From Burkholderia cepacia ATCC 25416 (GTDB lineage Bacteria > Pseudomonadota > Gammaproteobacteria > Burkholderiales > Burkholderiaceae), in contig NZ_CP012981.1 in NCBI RefSeq assembly GCF_001411495.1, positions 1,550,001-1,614,000 on the forward strand: a stretch of 64,000 nt of DNA, read 5' to 3'. Numbering within the stretch: position 1 is the first letter of the stretch; the number at the start of each line of letters is the position of its first letter. This document shows, in pieces, positions 20,069 through 31,183 of this stretch. The translations under genes and the position numbers were made by a program. The notes beneath the pieces were generated by a model, which was given only the letters and a program-made list of their open reading frames with translations, did no database searches and had not been told where the DNA came from.

Positions 20069-22390
20069 ATGCCTGTGTCACCACGCCGTTCCTCCGCTGC
20101 CGTTGCCGATTCCGCCGATCCGTTCGACGCGGAGGATGCTGCGCCGCCCGTGCACGACACGGCGGCGCGCACCGTGCCGCGCCGTGCCGGCCCGAAGCGC
20201 GGCGCCGACGGCAGGCTCGCGCAGCCGGCGGCCGCCGCGCCCGATGCCGACGGCGATGCGGCGGGCGAGGCCGGCGCGGCCGGCGCATCCGGCACGAAGC
20301 GCAAGAAGAAGCCGGCCGCCGACAAGCCCGTGAAGACCGTCGACAAGCTCGCGAAGCTCGGCCTCACGCGCTCGATCGATCTCGTGCTGCATCTGCCGAT
20401 GCGCTACGAGGACGAAACCACGCTCACGCCGATCGGCGAGCTGCTGCCGGGCGGCATCGCGCAGACGGAAGGGGTCGTGTTCGACAACGAGGTCGCGTAT
20501 CGCCCGCGCCGCCAGCTCGTCGTGAAGATCCAGGACGACGACGGCGAGCAGCTCGTGCTGCGCTTCCTCAATTTCTACGGCTCGCAGGTCAAGCAGATGG
20601 CCGTCGGCCAGCGGCTGCGCGTGCGCGGCGACGTGCGCGGCGGTTTCTTCGGGATGGAGATGGTGCATCCGGCGGTGCGCGTCGTCGAAGCCGATGCGCC
20701 GCTGCCGCAGGTGCTCACGCCCGTCTATCCGAGCACGGCCGGCGTGTCGCAGGCGTACCTGCGCAAGGCGATCGAGAACGCGGTGGAGCGCACGCCGCTG
20801 CCCGAGCTGCTGCCGCCCGAGATCCAGCGCGACTACCTGAAGCCGCTCGATGTGCCGACGCTCGAGCAGGCGGTGCGCATCCTGCACCACCCGCGCGTCG
20901 ATTCCGACGAAGCCGCGCTGATGGACGGCTCGCATCCGGCGTGGACGCGCATCAAGTTCGAGGAACTGCTCGCGCAGCAGCTGTCGCTCAAGCGCGCGCA
21001 CGAGGAGCGCCGCACGCGCGCGGCGCCCGCGATGCCGCGCCGCACCGCGAGCGATGCCGATGCGCTGACGACCCGGCTCTATGCCGCGCTGCCGTTCACG
21101 CTGACGGGCGCGCAGGCGCGCGTCGTCGACGAGATCGCGCGCGATCTCACGCTCGCGCACCCGATGCAGCGCCTGCTGCAGGGCGACGTCGGCAGCGGCA
21201 AGACGGTGGTCGCGGCGCTGGCCGCCACGCAGGCGATCGACGCCGGCTACCAGGCCGCGCTGATGGCGCCCACCGAAATCCTCGCGGAGCAACACGCGCG
21301 CAAGCTGCGCGCGTGGCTCGAGCCGCTCGGCGTCACGGTTGCGTGGCTCGCGGGCAGCCTGAAGGCGAAAGAGAAGCGCGCGGCGATCGAGGCGGCCGCG
21401 CTCGGCACCGCGCAGCTCGTGATCGGCACGCACGCGATCATCCAGGACACGGTCGAATTCGCCCGGCTCGGCCTCGTGATCGTCGACGAGCAGCACCGCT
21501 TCGGCGTCGAGCAGCGGCTCGCGCTGCGGGCGAAGGCCGCGAACGCGGCCAACGGCGCGCGCGACTTCCAGCCGCACCAGTTGATGATGTCGGCCACGCC
21601 GATTCCGCGCACGCTCGCGATGACGTATTACGCGGATCTCGAGGTCTCGACGATCGACGAGCTGCCGCCGGGCCGCACGCCGGTGTTGACGCGCCTCGTC
21701 GGCGATGCGCGGCGCGAGGAGGTGATCGCCCGCGTGCGCGAGGCCGCGCTGACCGGGCGCCAGGTGTACTGGGTGTGCCCGCTGATCGAGGAGAGCGAGA
21801 CGCTGCAGCTGCAGACGGCCGTCGAGACTTACGAGACGCTGGCCGCCGCGCTCCCGGAGCTGAAGGTCGGGCTCGTGCACGGCCGGCTGTCGCCGGCCGA
21901 CAAGGCGGCCGTGATGGAAGCGTTCACGCGCAACGAAGTGCAGCTGCTCGTCGCGACGACCGTGATCGAGGTCGGCGTCGACGTGCCGAACGCGTCGCTG
22001 ATGGTGATCGAGCACGCGGAGCGCTTCGGCCTCGCGCAGCTGCACCAGTTGCGCGGCCGGGTCGGGCGCGGCACCGCGGCGTCGGTGTGCGTGCTGCTGT
22101 ACACGGGGCCGCTGTCGCTCACCGGCCGCGAGCGGCTGAAGACGATGCGCGAGACGACCGACGGCTTCGAGATCGCGCGGCGCGACCTCGAGATCCGCGG
22201 CCCCGGCGAATTCCTCGGCGCCCGCCAGTCGGGCGCGGCGATGCTGCGCTTCGCGAACCTGGAGACCGACGGCTGGCTGATCGATCCGGCCCGCGAAGCC
22301 GCGACGCGGCTGATTGCCGCGTATCCCGAAATCGTCACGCAGCATCTCGCGCGCTGGCTCGGCGCGCGGGAGCAGTATCTGAAAGCCTGA
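20069..22390 (+). CDS. recG: ATP-dependent DNA helicase RecG
   Basis: A 773-residue helicase that remodels stalled replication forks and Holliday junctions. The wedge/OB domain lies near residues 110-200. Helicase motifs include GDVGSGKT (Walker A, residues 372-379), [11 protein letters not shown] (DExx box), [13 protein letters not shown], and the TRG motif region ending LRGRVGRG. The first 90 residues are a Lys/Ala/Pro-rich extension not needed in E. coli RecG (693 residues). The start at 20069 is uncertain because of this extension. It is divergent from queA and followed 125 bp later by oxyR. Confidence 0.96.
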   Translation: MPVSPRRSSAAVADSADPFDAEDAAPPVHDTAARTVPRRAGPKRGADGRLAQPAAAAPDADGDAAGEAGAAGASGTKRKKKPAADKPVKTVDKLAKLGLTRSIDLVLHLPMRYEDETTLTPIGELLPGGIAQTEGVVFDNEVAYRPRRQLVVKIQDDDGEQLVLRFLNFYGSQVKQMAVGQRLRVRGDVRGGFFGMEMVHPAVRVVEADAPLPQVLTPVYPSTAGVSQAYLRKAIENAVERTPLPELLPPEIQRDYLKPLDVPTLEQAVRILHHPRVDSDEAALMDGSHPAWTRIKFEELLAQQLSLKRAHEERRTRAAPAMPRRTASDADALTTRLYAALPFTLTGAQARVVDEIARDLTLAHPMQRLLQGDVGSGKTVVAALAATQAIDAGYQAALMAPTEILAEQHARKLRAWLEPLGVTVAWLAGSLKAKEKRAAIEAAALGTAQLVIGTHAIIQDTVEFARLGLVIVDEQHRFGVEQRLALRAKAANAANGARDFQPHQLMMSATPIPRTLAMTYYADLEVSTIDELPPGRTPVLTRLVGDARREEVIARVREAALTGRQVYWVCPLIEESETLQLQTAVETYETLAAALPELKVGLVHGRLSPADKAAVMEAFTRNEVQLLVATTVIEVGVDVPNASLMVIEHAERFGLAQLHQLRGRVGRGTAASVCVLLYTGPLSLTGRERLKTMRETTDGFEIARRDLEIRGPGEFLGARQSGAAMLRFANLETDGWLIDPAREAATRLIAAYPEIVTQHLARWLGAREQYLKA

Positions 22391-22515
22391 TCCGCGGGCT
22401 GGGGCCGGATCCGGAATCGCCATTCGACGCATTCCGATGCAGAGAAACTTGGCGAACCGGTGTCACAGGGTGTATAAATTAAACCTATCGCCTGTATATC
22501 TCTGATTGACCCACA

Positions 22516-23475
22516 ATGACGCTGACTGAATTGAAATACATCGTCGCGGTCGCGCGCGAACGGCATTTCGGCCGTGCGGCCGAAGCCTGCTTCGTGAGCC
22601 AGCCGACGCTGTCGGTGGCGATCAAGAAGCTCGAAGACGAGCTGAACGTGCAGATTTTCGAGCGCGGCGCGAGCGAAGTGAGCGTGACGCCGATCGGTGA
22701 CCAGATCGTCACGCAGGCGCAGCGCGTACTCGAGCAGACTTTCGCGATCAAGGAGATCGCGAAGCAGGGCAAGGATCCGCTGGTCGGCCCGTTCCGCCTT
22801 GGCGTGATCTACACGATCGGGCCGTACCTGCTGCCGACGCTCGTCAAGCAGATGATCCAGCGTGTCCCGCAGATGCCGCTGATGCTGCAGGAAAACTACA
22901 CGCTCAAGCTGCTCGAACTGCTGAAGCAGGGCGAGATCGACGCCGCGATCATGGCGCTGCCGTTTCCGGAAACCGGCCTGATGGTGCGCCCGCTGTACGA
23001 CGAACCGTTCGTCGTCGCGCTGCCGGCCGGCCATCCGTGGGAGAAGCGCGACGAGATCGACGCCGAGGACCTGAAGCAGGAAACCATGCTGCTGCTCGGC
23101 AACGGTCACTGCTTCCGCGATCACGTGCTCGGCGTGTGCCCGGAGCTGATGCGCTTCTCGCAGACGGCCGACGGCATCCAGAAGACCTTCGAGGGCTCGT
23201 CGCTCGAGACGATCCGCCACATGGTCGCGAGCGGCGTCGGCATCACGGTGCTGCCGCGAATGTCGGTTGCCGAGATCGGCCCGCGCGCGAACGGCCCCGA
23301 TGCCGAACTGCTGTCGTACGTGCCGTTCAACGAGCCGGTGCCCGACCGCCGCGTGGTGCTCGTGTGGCGCAAGAGCTTCACGCGGATGCCCGCGATCGAC
23401 GCGATCAGCGACGCGATTTCCGCCTGCGAGCTGCCGGGTGTCGCGAAGCTCGACATGCCGGCGACGATGAACTGA
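22516..23475 (+). CDS. oxyR: LysR-type hydrogen peroxide sensor and regulator OxyR
   Basis: A 319-residue LysR-family regulator. The N-terminal winged helix (residues 1-60) reads MTLTELKYIVAVARERHFGRAAEACFVSQPTLS. The redox pair is at Cys199 and Cys208 (GHCFRDHVLGVCPEL), exactly the numbering of E. coli OxyR, so peroxide-driven disulfide switching should be intact. The likely target, katG, lies downstream in the same direction with a separate AT-rich control region. oxyR ends in its own terminator, so it is transcribed separately from katG. Confidence 0.97.
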   Translation: MTLTELKYIVAVARERHFGRAAEACFVSQPTLSVAIKKLEDELNVQIFERGASEVSVTPIGDQIVTQAQRVLEQTFAIKEIAKQGKDPLVGPFRLGVIYTIGPYLLPTLVKQMIQRVPQMPLMLQENYTLKLLELLKQGEIDAAIMALPFPETGLMVRPLYDEPFVVALPAGHPWEKRDEIDAEDLKQETMLLLGNGHCFRDHVLGVCPELMRFSQTADGIQKTFEGSSLETIRHMVASGVGITVLPRMSVAEIGPRANGPDAELLSYVPFNEPVPDRRVVLVWRKSFTRMPAIDAISDAISACELPGVAKLDMPATMN

Positions 23476-23510
23476 GCACGCTGCGGCATGCGCATGCGGT
23501 AGCCCGATGA

Positions 23511-23538
23511 ACGGGGTCTTGCGACCCCGTTTATTTTT
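23511..23538 (+). terminator. Intrinsic terminator of oxyR
   Basis: An 8-bp stem ACGGGGTC/GACCCCGT (23511-23518 with 23523-23530, loop TTGC) is followed by TTATTTTT. It lies 35 bp past the oxyR stop. Confidence 0.9.
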
Positions 23539-23539
23539 C

Positions 23540-23600
23540 TCTATCGCATAGATGAAATTAATTAAATTCAAGTAATCGATAGACGTATATAGAATCCTCT
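23540..23600 (+). promoter_or_regulatory. AT-rich control region upstream of katG, probable OxyR-regulated promoter
   Basis: About 60 bp are strikingly AT-rich in a GC-rich background. They contain CTAT (23541-23544) and ATAG (23548-23551 and 23579-23582) elements like those in OxyR sites, though the 11-bp spacing of the E. coli consensus is not matched exactly. A candidate -10 is TAGAAT (23590-23595), with a weak TTCAAG at 23567-23572. The next strong ribosome binding site is 60 bp downstream. Confidence 0.4.
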
Positions 23601-23665
23601 CCATGGATCGGTGTCCTGTCGACGACCGGTCTGCACGCTGAGTGCAAGCGTCAAAGGAGGATGTC

Positions 23666-23803
23666 ATGATGCGGTCGGTATTGCAGCACGCGCAGCGGAA
23701 CATCCCGCCGCGCGACGCGGTCGTACATCGCGCCAGGGCGGCGGTTCGCAGCCTGCGTCCGATTGCGTTCGCGTACCTCGCGGATCGTGTGTATGGCGGT
23801 TGA
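23666..23803 (+). CDS. Hypothetical 45-residue basic protein between oxyR and katG
   Basis: A short ORF starting [15 protein letters not shown] with a near-perfect Shine-Dalgarno (AAAGGAGGATGTC) immediately upstream. It is rich in Arg and Ala, has one hydrophobic patch ([15 protein letters not shown]) and no recognisable domain. It would be the first cistron on the katG transcript if the promoter at 23540-23600 is right. The strong ribosome site is the main support; it could also be a leader ORF that affects katG expression. I do not recognise the protein. Confidence 0.45.
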   Translation: MMRSVLQHAQRNIPPRDAVVHRARAAVRSLRPIAFAYLADRVYGG

Positions 23804-23869
23804 ACGCCGCCGCGCGCCGGTTCAGTGTTCCCCCGATTCACCCGCCATCAAGCCATGAGGGAGCATCGC

Positions 23870-23998
23870 ATGTCCGAAAGCTGGAATTCCGCCCGTGGCG
23901 TCGTCACGACGCCTGCCGGCAGCCGGTTCCCCGAGCGTCCCGCCCGCGGCGCATCGCAGCGGGAACGCGCGTTACAGGCCCCGCGCGACATCCCGTAG
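23870..23998 (+). CDS. Possible 42-residue ORF upstream of katG
   Basis: An ORF starting [12 protein letters not shown] preceded by GAGGGAG. It ends 120 bp before the katG start. The composition is Arg/Pro/Ala-rich, with no fold or signal that I recognise. It may simply be leader sequence; support is weak. Confidence 0.2.
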   Translation: MSESWNSARGVVTTPAGSRFPERPARGASQRERALQAPRDIP

Positions 23999-24043
23999 TA
24001 CGACAGGAGAATCAACCTGTTCCGTTTCCCATCCCCGCAATGA

Positions 24044-26305
<2,262 letters not shown>

Positions 26306-26342
26306 GCGTTGCCGTGCAGTAGCACGGTGAGGCAGTAACGGG

Positions 26343-26372
26343 AAACGGCCGGTCGTCCGGCCGGCCGTTTCG
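26343..26372 (+). terminator. Hairpin terminator after katG
   Basis: A 10-bp stem (26343-26352 with 26361-26370) has an 8-nt loop and ends in a short TTT. It lies 37 bp past the katG stop, before the small downstream ORF. Partial read-through is plausible because the T tract is short. Confidence 0.6.
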
Positions 26373-26407
26373 TCCCGATCCTGGATTTCATTGAAGGAGT
26401 GACGATC

Positions 26408-26563
26408 ATGACGCAAATGATGCTGAACATGCGCGCCGCACTGGCGGCACCGAAGGTGCGGGCGCCGGCCGAGATCGCGCGGTACGTAGTCGGATTCGCG
26501 ATCGTCGTCGGCGGTGCGGCCGAACTGGTGTCGCAGGCGCTGCACGCGATCGCCGCCGCCTGA
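26408..26563 (+). CDS. Hypothetical 51-residue protein with one membrane helix, downstream of katG
   Basis: A short ORF starting MTQMMLNMRAALAAP with GAAGGAG 8 nt upstream of the ATG. Residues 25-50 (ARYVVGFAIVVGGAAELVSQ and beyond) form one plausible transmembrane or amphipathic helix. No family is recognised. It follows the katG terminator in the same direction. The good ribosome site and absence of in-frame rare features support it being translated; a role in peroxide stress would only be a guess from location. Confidence 0.45.
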   Translation: MTQMMLNMRAALAAPKVRAPAEIARYVVGFAIVVGGAAELVSQALHAIAAA

Positions 26564-27191
26564 GCGCGGCGGAGCGCACGCCACGCTGCAGTGGCGAGCC
26601 ATACGGGTGGTGCGGTGTCTGCATGCAGGGCAACAGATTCGCGTGAATTGCTCCGGTTCGTTGAGTGAGGAGTCCGCAACATGCCCACGAAGACCCACGA
26701 TCTATCCAGATCTACCCGGTTGACGGTGCGCTGACGATATTGCTCGCGCCATCCGGACGCCACATTGGCGTTGATGTCGTGCCGGCGCGCAACAATCGAC
26801 ACCGACATGCCGGGCGCCAACGTCTCCCTGATCACATCCTGCTTGAATGCCTGCGCGTACGTCCGATGGGGATGGGCACGATTCCCTGCGTTCGACATCG
26901 TTGACTGATTACCGACCGACGCGTTGACGCCGGGAAGGGCCCGCAACTCCGGCGGTTCCGAGGTGCATCCGCTCGACGTGCTGCCTGGTTCGTCGATCGA
27001 ACGGGATCCGCATCGATCGGTCGGCGATTTTGCCGCGACGGTGATTCTCAGGCGGCGCCGGCAACGCGGCGGTTTCGCGGGCGCCGGCGATCGTCATCCC
27101 CGCGCGCACGACGCTGCGTGACAAGGCCGAGCCGTCAGCAAGCGGTGTCGGATATATTCGGCAGGTTCTCCATCATCCAGGTAGCCATTCA
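26564..27191. other. 628-bp remodelled intergenic region with transposase debris
   Basis: Apart from the IS66-type fragment at 26731-26898, no gene is supported. Short open frames (for example 26924-27121) have no domain content. With the dps remnant on the far side of ldcA, this stretch looks like a deletion and insertion scar within the former katG-dps block. Confidence 0.5.
26731..26898 (-). pseudogene. Remnant of an IS66-type transposase accessory gene (TnpA/OrfA)
   Basis: From a start at 26898 the frame encodes about 56 residues matching the helix-turn-helix of the IS66 OrfA/TnpA family: YAQAFKQDVIRETLAPGMSVS then VARRHDINANVASGWREQY. After that the match stops and the frame drifts into unrelated sequence antisense to the region upstream. 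The family protein is normally more than 100 residues and accompanied by TnpB and TnpC, none of which is here. No terminal inverted repeats were found, so this is debris and not a mobile element. Confidence 0.65.
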
Positions 27192-28061
27192 ATGGAATCA
27201 CGACGCAAGGCAGTGGGGGTGGTCGCGCCTGCGGGTGTGCCCGATCCGGAAGGCATCGCGCGTGGCATTGCGCTCGTCGAAAGTTGGGGCTTCGAGGTCA
27301 GGGCCGGCGCGCATCTCGGCAGCCGGTACCGCTATTTCGCCGGTACCGCCGAGGAACGCGCGGACGACCTGCGGCGCACCCTGATGGATCCGTCGATCGA
27401 GATCGTGTGGCTCGCGCGGGGGGGATTCGGTTGTGCGCATTTGCTTGAGCACTTGCCCGACGAGATCGCAACGCCAAAGACGATCATCGGCTTTTCCGAC
27501 GCAACGTCACTGTTCTGCGCACTCGCGGATCGGCCCGGCGTGCGTTTGCTGCATGGCCCGACATTTCACAGTCTGGCGACCAAGGTCGACGACGCGACGC
27601 GCGCCGACATTCGCGCTGTGCTGACCGGCGACGAACGCGCCGCGCTGAGTCTGCGGCATTTGTCCGGCGCCCCTGGTGCAGTGCGGGGACGTCTGTGCGG
27701 CGGCAACGTGACGGTACTCGCGAGCGTCGCGGGTACGCGCTGGTCGCTTCGCTCACGCGACGCGATCGTACTGCTGGAGGACGTGACGGAGTTGGGCTAC
27801 CGGCTCGACCGCAGCCTGACGCAACTGCGTCTGAGCGGCGCGTTCGACGGAGCCCGTGCGTTCGTACTCGGGCAATTCACGCGCTGCCCGATCCCGGACG
27901 GCGCGGATTTCACGCTCGAGCAGATGCTTGTCGACGTGCTGGGCGGCTTCGGCCTGCCGATCTACTCGGGTCTGCCGATCGGACATGAACACCGCAACAT
28001 CACCTGGCAATACGGCGGCCAGGCTGCCATCGAGAACGGCGCGATCCGATTCGGCGCGTAG
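27192..28061 (+). CDS. ldcA: LD-carboxypeptidase (peptidase family S66)
   Basis: A 289-residue cytoplasmic enzyme predicted to remove the terminal D-Ala from murein tetrapeptides during cell-wall recycling. The catalytic Ser is in [11 protein letters not shown] (Ser101 by count), the catalytic Glu in [15 protein letters not shown], and the catalytic His in [16 protein letters not shown]. The N-terminus [21 protein letters not shown] is normal for the family and length is slightly below the usual 300-310. It is wedged between transposase debris and the dps remnant, so it may have arrived with the rearrangement. The symbol is assigned by family; orthology to E. coli LdcA is not certain. Confidence 0.88.
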   Translation: MESRRKAVGVVAPAGVPDPEGIARGIALVESWGFEVRAGAHLGSRYRYFAGTAEERADDLRRTLMDPSIEIVWLARGGFGCAHLLEHLPDEIATPKTIIGFSDATSLFCALADRPGVRLLHGPTFHSLATKVDDATRADIRAVLTGDERAALSLRHLSGAPGAVRGRLCGGNVTVLASVAGTRWSLRSRDAIVLLEDVTELGYRLDRSLTQLRLSGAFDGARAFVLGQFTRCPIPDGADFTLEQMLVDVLGGFGLPIYSGLPIGHEHRNITWQYGGQAAIENGAIRFGA

Positions 28062-28080
28062 CGTCGAATCCGGAAGGACA

Positions 28081-28299
28081 GGAACGCGTACCTTCGGCGA
28101 TTTCGCGAAACTGTCGTCGGTGCCGGAAGCGAAGGGCGTGCCGGCGGCGGAAGACATGATCCGCCCGCTCGTCGAAGGGCACGAGGCCGTCGTGCGAACC
28201 GCGCGCGCGAATCTTCCCGATCGCCGACTCGGCGAGCCGACCGCCGACCTGCAGACGCATGAAAAAACCGCGTGGATGCTGCGCTCGCTGCTCGCGTAA
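28081..28299 (+). pseudogene. dps: dps remnant: last 72 codons of a DNA-binding ferritin-like protein
   Basis: The frame 28081-28299 encodes [20 protein letters not shown], then [20 protein letters not shown] and a final [15 protein letters not shown]. This is the C-terminal half of Burkholderia Dps (helices 3-4). The N-terminal half, which holds the ferroxidase ligands and the DNA-binding tail, is missing; the match begins 19 bp after the ldcA stop with no start codon or ribosome site. Relative to the usual ADLLTQRMQTHEK, the fragment reads ADLQTHEK, so about five codons are also deleted. Family match is from memory of the protein; the truncation is seen directly. Confidence 0.8.
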
Positions 28300-28507
28300 G
28301 TACGGTGCGGCCGGGGAGGGCGCGCTGACTCGCCCGATCCGGAGTGATCGAATCCGTCCCTTGATTGGCGCAAATCGTGGCCCGGCCCTGCGCAGCGGGT
28401 CCGGGCGGCCCGGGCGCGCCGGGCGGCTGCCGCCGCGGGCCGCCCCGACATGACGCGAAGCACCGCTCGGCTCTAAAATGCCGGGGTTATCTTCCCGGTG
28501 CCTCGCC

Positions 28508-29380
28508 ATGCTTGCCCGCTTTCCCCTGTATCTGCGGCTCGTCCGGATGGACAAGCCGATCGGCAGCCTGCTGCTGCTGTGGCCGACGCTCAACGCGCTG
28601 TGGATCGCGTCCGACGGCCATCCGCGCTGGCCGCTGCTCGTGATCTTCTCGCTCGGCACGCTGCTGATGCGCTCGGCCGGCTGCGCGATGAACGACTACG
28701 CCGACCGCGATTTCGACCGCCACGTGAAGCGCACGGCCGACCGGCCGTTGACGTCGGGCAAGATCCGTGCGTGGGAAGCCGTTGCGATCGCCGTCGGGCT
28801 CGCATTCATCTCGTTCCTGCTGATCCTGCCGCTCAACACGCTGACGAAGGAACTGTCCGTCGTCGCGCTGTTCGTCGCGGGTTCGTATCCGTTCATGAAG
28901 CGTTTCTTCGCGATTCCGCAGGCGTATCTCGGGATCGCGTTCGGCTTCGGCATTCCGATGGCGTTCGCGGCCGTGCAGGACACGGTGCCGACGATCGCGT
29001 GGGTGATGCTGGTCGCGAACATTTTCTGGTCGGTCGCGTACGACACCGAATACGCGATGGTCGATCGCGACGACGACATCAAGATCGGGATCCGCACGTC
29101 GGCGCTGACGTTCGGCCGCTTCGACGTCGCGGCCGTGATGGCGTGCTATGCGGCGACGCTCGGCATCTACGTGTGGATCGGCGTGACGCTCGGCTTCGGC
29201 CTCGCGTACTGGGCCGGCTGGGCGGCGGCGGTCGGCTGCGCGCTGTATCACTACACGCTGATCAAGGGCCGCGAGCGGATGCCGTGCTTCGCCGCATTCC
29301 GGCACAACAACTGGCTCGGCGGCGTGCTGTTCGCGGGGATCGCCGCGCATTACCTGCTGGCGGGTCCGGCGGGCAACTGA
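28508..29380 (+). CDS. ubiA: 4-hydroxybenzoate octaprenyltransferase
   Basis: A 290-residue integral membrane prenyltransferase that attaches the polyprenyl chain to 4-hydroxybenzoate in ubiquinone synthesis. The first Asp-rich motif is NDYADRDFD (residues 62-70) and the second is [13 protein letters not shown]. Eight or nine hydrophobic helices are visible. Start [19 protein letters not shown] at 28508 keeps the conserved [15 protein letters not shown] near the N-terminus. A TAAAAT box at 28474-28479 may be the -10. The gene is convergent with proC, separated by a bidirectional terminator. Confidence 0.97.
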   Translation: MLARFPLYLRLVRMDKPIGSLLLLWPTLNALWIASDGHPRWPLLVIFSLGTLLMRSAGCAMNDYADRDFDRHVKRTADRPLTSGKIRAWEAVAIAVGLAFISFLLILPLNTLTKELSVVALFVAGSYPFMKRFFAIPQAYLGIAFGFGIPMAFAAVQDTVPTIAWVMLVANIFWSVAYDTEYAMVDRDDDIKIGIRTSALTFGRFDVAAVMACYAATLGIYVWIGVTLGFGLAYWAGWAAAVGCALYHYTLIKGRERMPCFAAFRHNNWLGGVLFAGIAAHYLLAGPAGN

Positions 29381-29419
29381 AGCGGCCGCGCGCCGGCGCG
29401 CGACGCGATGCGCGATGCC

Positions 29420-29451
29420 AACAAAAAAGCGGCCGAGGCCGCTTTTTTGTT
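29420..29451. terminator. Bidirectional terminator between ubiA and proC
   Basis: A perfect 15-bp palindromic stem, AACAAAAAAGCGGCC with its complement, has a 2-nt centre. Runs of six A and six T flank the GC core, so it can stop transcription from both sides. Confidence 0.93.
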
Positions 29452-29489
29452 GCCGGTGCCGGAAGGGAGGCCCGGGGCGGGCGCGGCGC

Positions 29490-30302
29490 TTACGCGCGAC
29501 CGAGCTCGTCGCCCATTTCCTTCGCACGCGCTTCGGCCGCGAGCGCGCCGCGCACGATCGCGTCCTTCACGCCCTGCGCGTCGAACGATGCGAGCGCGGC
29601 GGCTGTCGTGCCGCCCTTCGACGTCACGCGCTCGCGCAGCACGCTTGCCGGCTCGCCCGATTGCGCGGCGAGTTGCGCGGCGCCCGTGAACGTCGCGACC
29701 GCGAGCGCGCGGCCCTGTTCGTCGTTCATGCCGAGCTGGCGCGCGGCTTCCTGCAGCGCTTCGATGAAATAGAACACATACGCGGGGCCGCTGCCCGAAA
29801 TGGCCGTGACGGCATCGAGCTTCGATTCGTCGTCGAACCACACGATCTCGCCGACCGCGCCGAGCACGTTCGACGCGAGTTCGCGGCCCGCCGCATCGAC
29901 GCCCGGCAGTGCGGCGAGGCCCGTCACGCCCATGCCGACGAGCGCGGGCGTGTTCGGCATCGTGCGCACGACGCGTGCGTAGTCGCCGAGCCAGCGCGCG
30001 AGATCGCTGCCGCGGATGCCGGCCGCGATGCTGATCACGAGCTGTGTCTTCAGGTGCGGCGCGAGCGCCTGCGCGACGTCCTTCAGCACCTGCGGCTTCA
30101 CCGCGAGCACGATCGCGTCGTAGTCGGCGAGCGTTGCGTCGACGGCCGCGCCGGTGCGGATGCCGAATTGCTGCGCGGCGCGTGCGCGCACCTCTTCGTT
30201 GACGTCGATGGCATACAGGCCGTCAGCGGCGACGCCGCGCTTGATCAGGCCGCCGATCAGGGCCGCGGCCATGTTGCCGCCGCCGATGAATGCGATTTTC
30301 AT
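29490..30302 (-). CDS. proC: Pyrroline-5-carboxylate reductase
   Basis: A 270-residue NAD(P)H enzyme that makes proline from pyrroline-5-carboxylate. The N-terminal Rossmann motif is IAFIGGGNMAAALIGG. Family signatures are VRTMPNTPALVGMGVTGL and the C-terminal DAVTAISGSGPAYVFYFIEAL and VTSKGGTTAAAL. It lies 51 bp downstream of yggS in the same direction, a pairing found in many bacteria. Confidence 0.97.
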   Translation of the reverse strand: MKIAFIGGGNMAAALIGGLIKRGVAADGLYAIDVNEEVRARAAQQFGIRTGAAVDATLADYDAIVLAVKPQVLKDVAQALAPHLKTQLVISIAAGIRGSDLARWLGDYARVVRTMPNTPALVGMGVTGLAALPGVDAAGRELASNVLGAVGEIVWFDDESKLDAVTAISGSGPAYVFYFIEALQEAARQLGMNDEQGRALAVATFTGAAQLAAQSGEPASVLRERVTSKGGTTAAALASFDAQGVKDAIVRGALAAEARAKEMGDELGRA

Positions 30303-30353
30303 GGTGTTCGATTGAGCGAGTGAGTGAACAGGAGGGCGGAAAGGGCGCGGCGT

Positions 30354-31052
30354 TCAGTGCGAGTAATCGCGCGCGCCGAAGATCGCGGTGCCGACGCGCA
30401 CGATCGTCGCGCCTTCGAGCACGGCCGCGTCGAGATCGGCGGACATGCCCATCGACAGCGTGTCGAGCGGCAGACCGTCGGCGCGCAACGCGTCGAACAG
30501 CGTGCGCAGCGCGCGATGCGGCACGCGTTGCGCGTCGGTGTCGCCGGCCGGTTCGGGAATCGCCATCAGGCCGCGCAGCCGCAGCGACGGCAGCGCGGCG
30601 ACCGCGCGCGCGACCTCGGCCACGTCGGCCGGTGCGACGCCGCTCTTCGACGCCTCGCCGCTGATGTTCACCTGCACGCACACGTTGAGCGGCGGCAGGT
30701 GCGCGGGGCGTTGCTCCGACAGGCGCTGGGCGATCTTCAGCCGGTCGACCGAATGGACCCAGTCGAAGCGTTCGGCAACCGGGCGCGTCTTGTTCGATTG
30801 CAGCGGCCCGATGAAATGCCATTCGAGGCTCGCGCGCAGGTCGGCGAGCGCGTCGATCTTGTCGATCGATTCCTGCACGTAGTTTTCGCCGAATGCACGC
30901 TGCCCGGCCGCATGCGCGGCGCGCACGTCGGCGGCGGGAAACGTCTTCGAGACGGCGAGCAGCGATACGGTGGCGGGATCGCGGCCGGCCGCGCGGGCGG
31001 CGTCGGCGATGCGGCGATGAACGGATTCGAGGCGGGCGGCGAGATCGGACAT
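30354..31052 (-). CDS. yggS: YggS/PLPBP family pyridoxal-phosphate-binding protein
   Basis: A 232-residue single-domain PLP protein with the fold type III barrel of alanine racemase but no known catalytic reaction. It is involved in PLP balance and in keeping amino and keto acid pools steady. The PLP lysine is Lys36 in LLAVSKTFP. Other motifs are AFGENYVQE, WHFIGPLQSNKT and LSMGMSADLDAAV near the phosphate site. Start MSDLAARLESVHRR at 31052 is preferred; an upstream in-frame Met near 31085 would add a hydrophobic stretch. A perfect TATAAT on the minus strand is at 31126-31131. Confidence 0.95.
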   Translation of the reverse strand: MSDLAARLESVHRRIADAARAAGRDPATVSLLAVSKTFPAADVRAAHAAGQRAFGENYVQESIDKIDALADLRASLEWHFIGPLQSNKTRPVAERFDWVHSVDRLKIAQRLSEQRPAHLPPLNVCVQVNISGEASKSGVAPADVAEVARAVAALPSLRLRGLMAIPEPAGDTDAQRVPHRALRTLFDALRADGLPLDTLSMGMSADLDAAVLEGATIVRVGTAIFGARDYSH

Positions 31053-31125
31053 GACGGGCACGAAAGCAGGCACGGAAGCGGGCATGTAGCGGATGCGCCG
31101 CGGCACGCGGCGCATCGATCCGCCC

Positions 31126-31131
31126 ATTATA
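31126..31131 (-). promoter_or_regulatory. Candidate -10 (TATAAT) of yggS-proC
   Basis: A consensus TATAAT on the minus strand lies 74 bp upstream of the yggS start. No good -35 is seen at 16-18 bp. It is in the short gap after glcF, which reads in the same direction. Confidence 0.3.
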
Positions 31132-31183
31132 CGGACGCCGGGCGCGAGGCCCAGGGCCCGCCCGTCATTCGTATGAACAGGCC

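Noticed and set aside
23540..23600. AT-rich island considered as a replication or integration site
   Set aside because: It is short, has no DnaA boxes or direct repeats, and its position between the oxyR terminator and katG explains it as a promoter.
26924..27121. Open frames on both strands between the IS66 fragment and ldcA
   Set aside because: Neither frame shows a recognisable domain or ribosome site; the region is more likely scar sequence.
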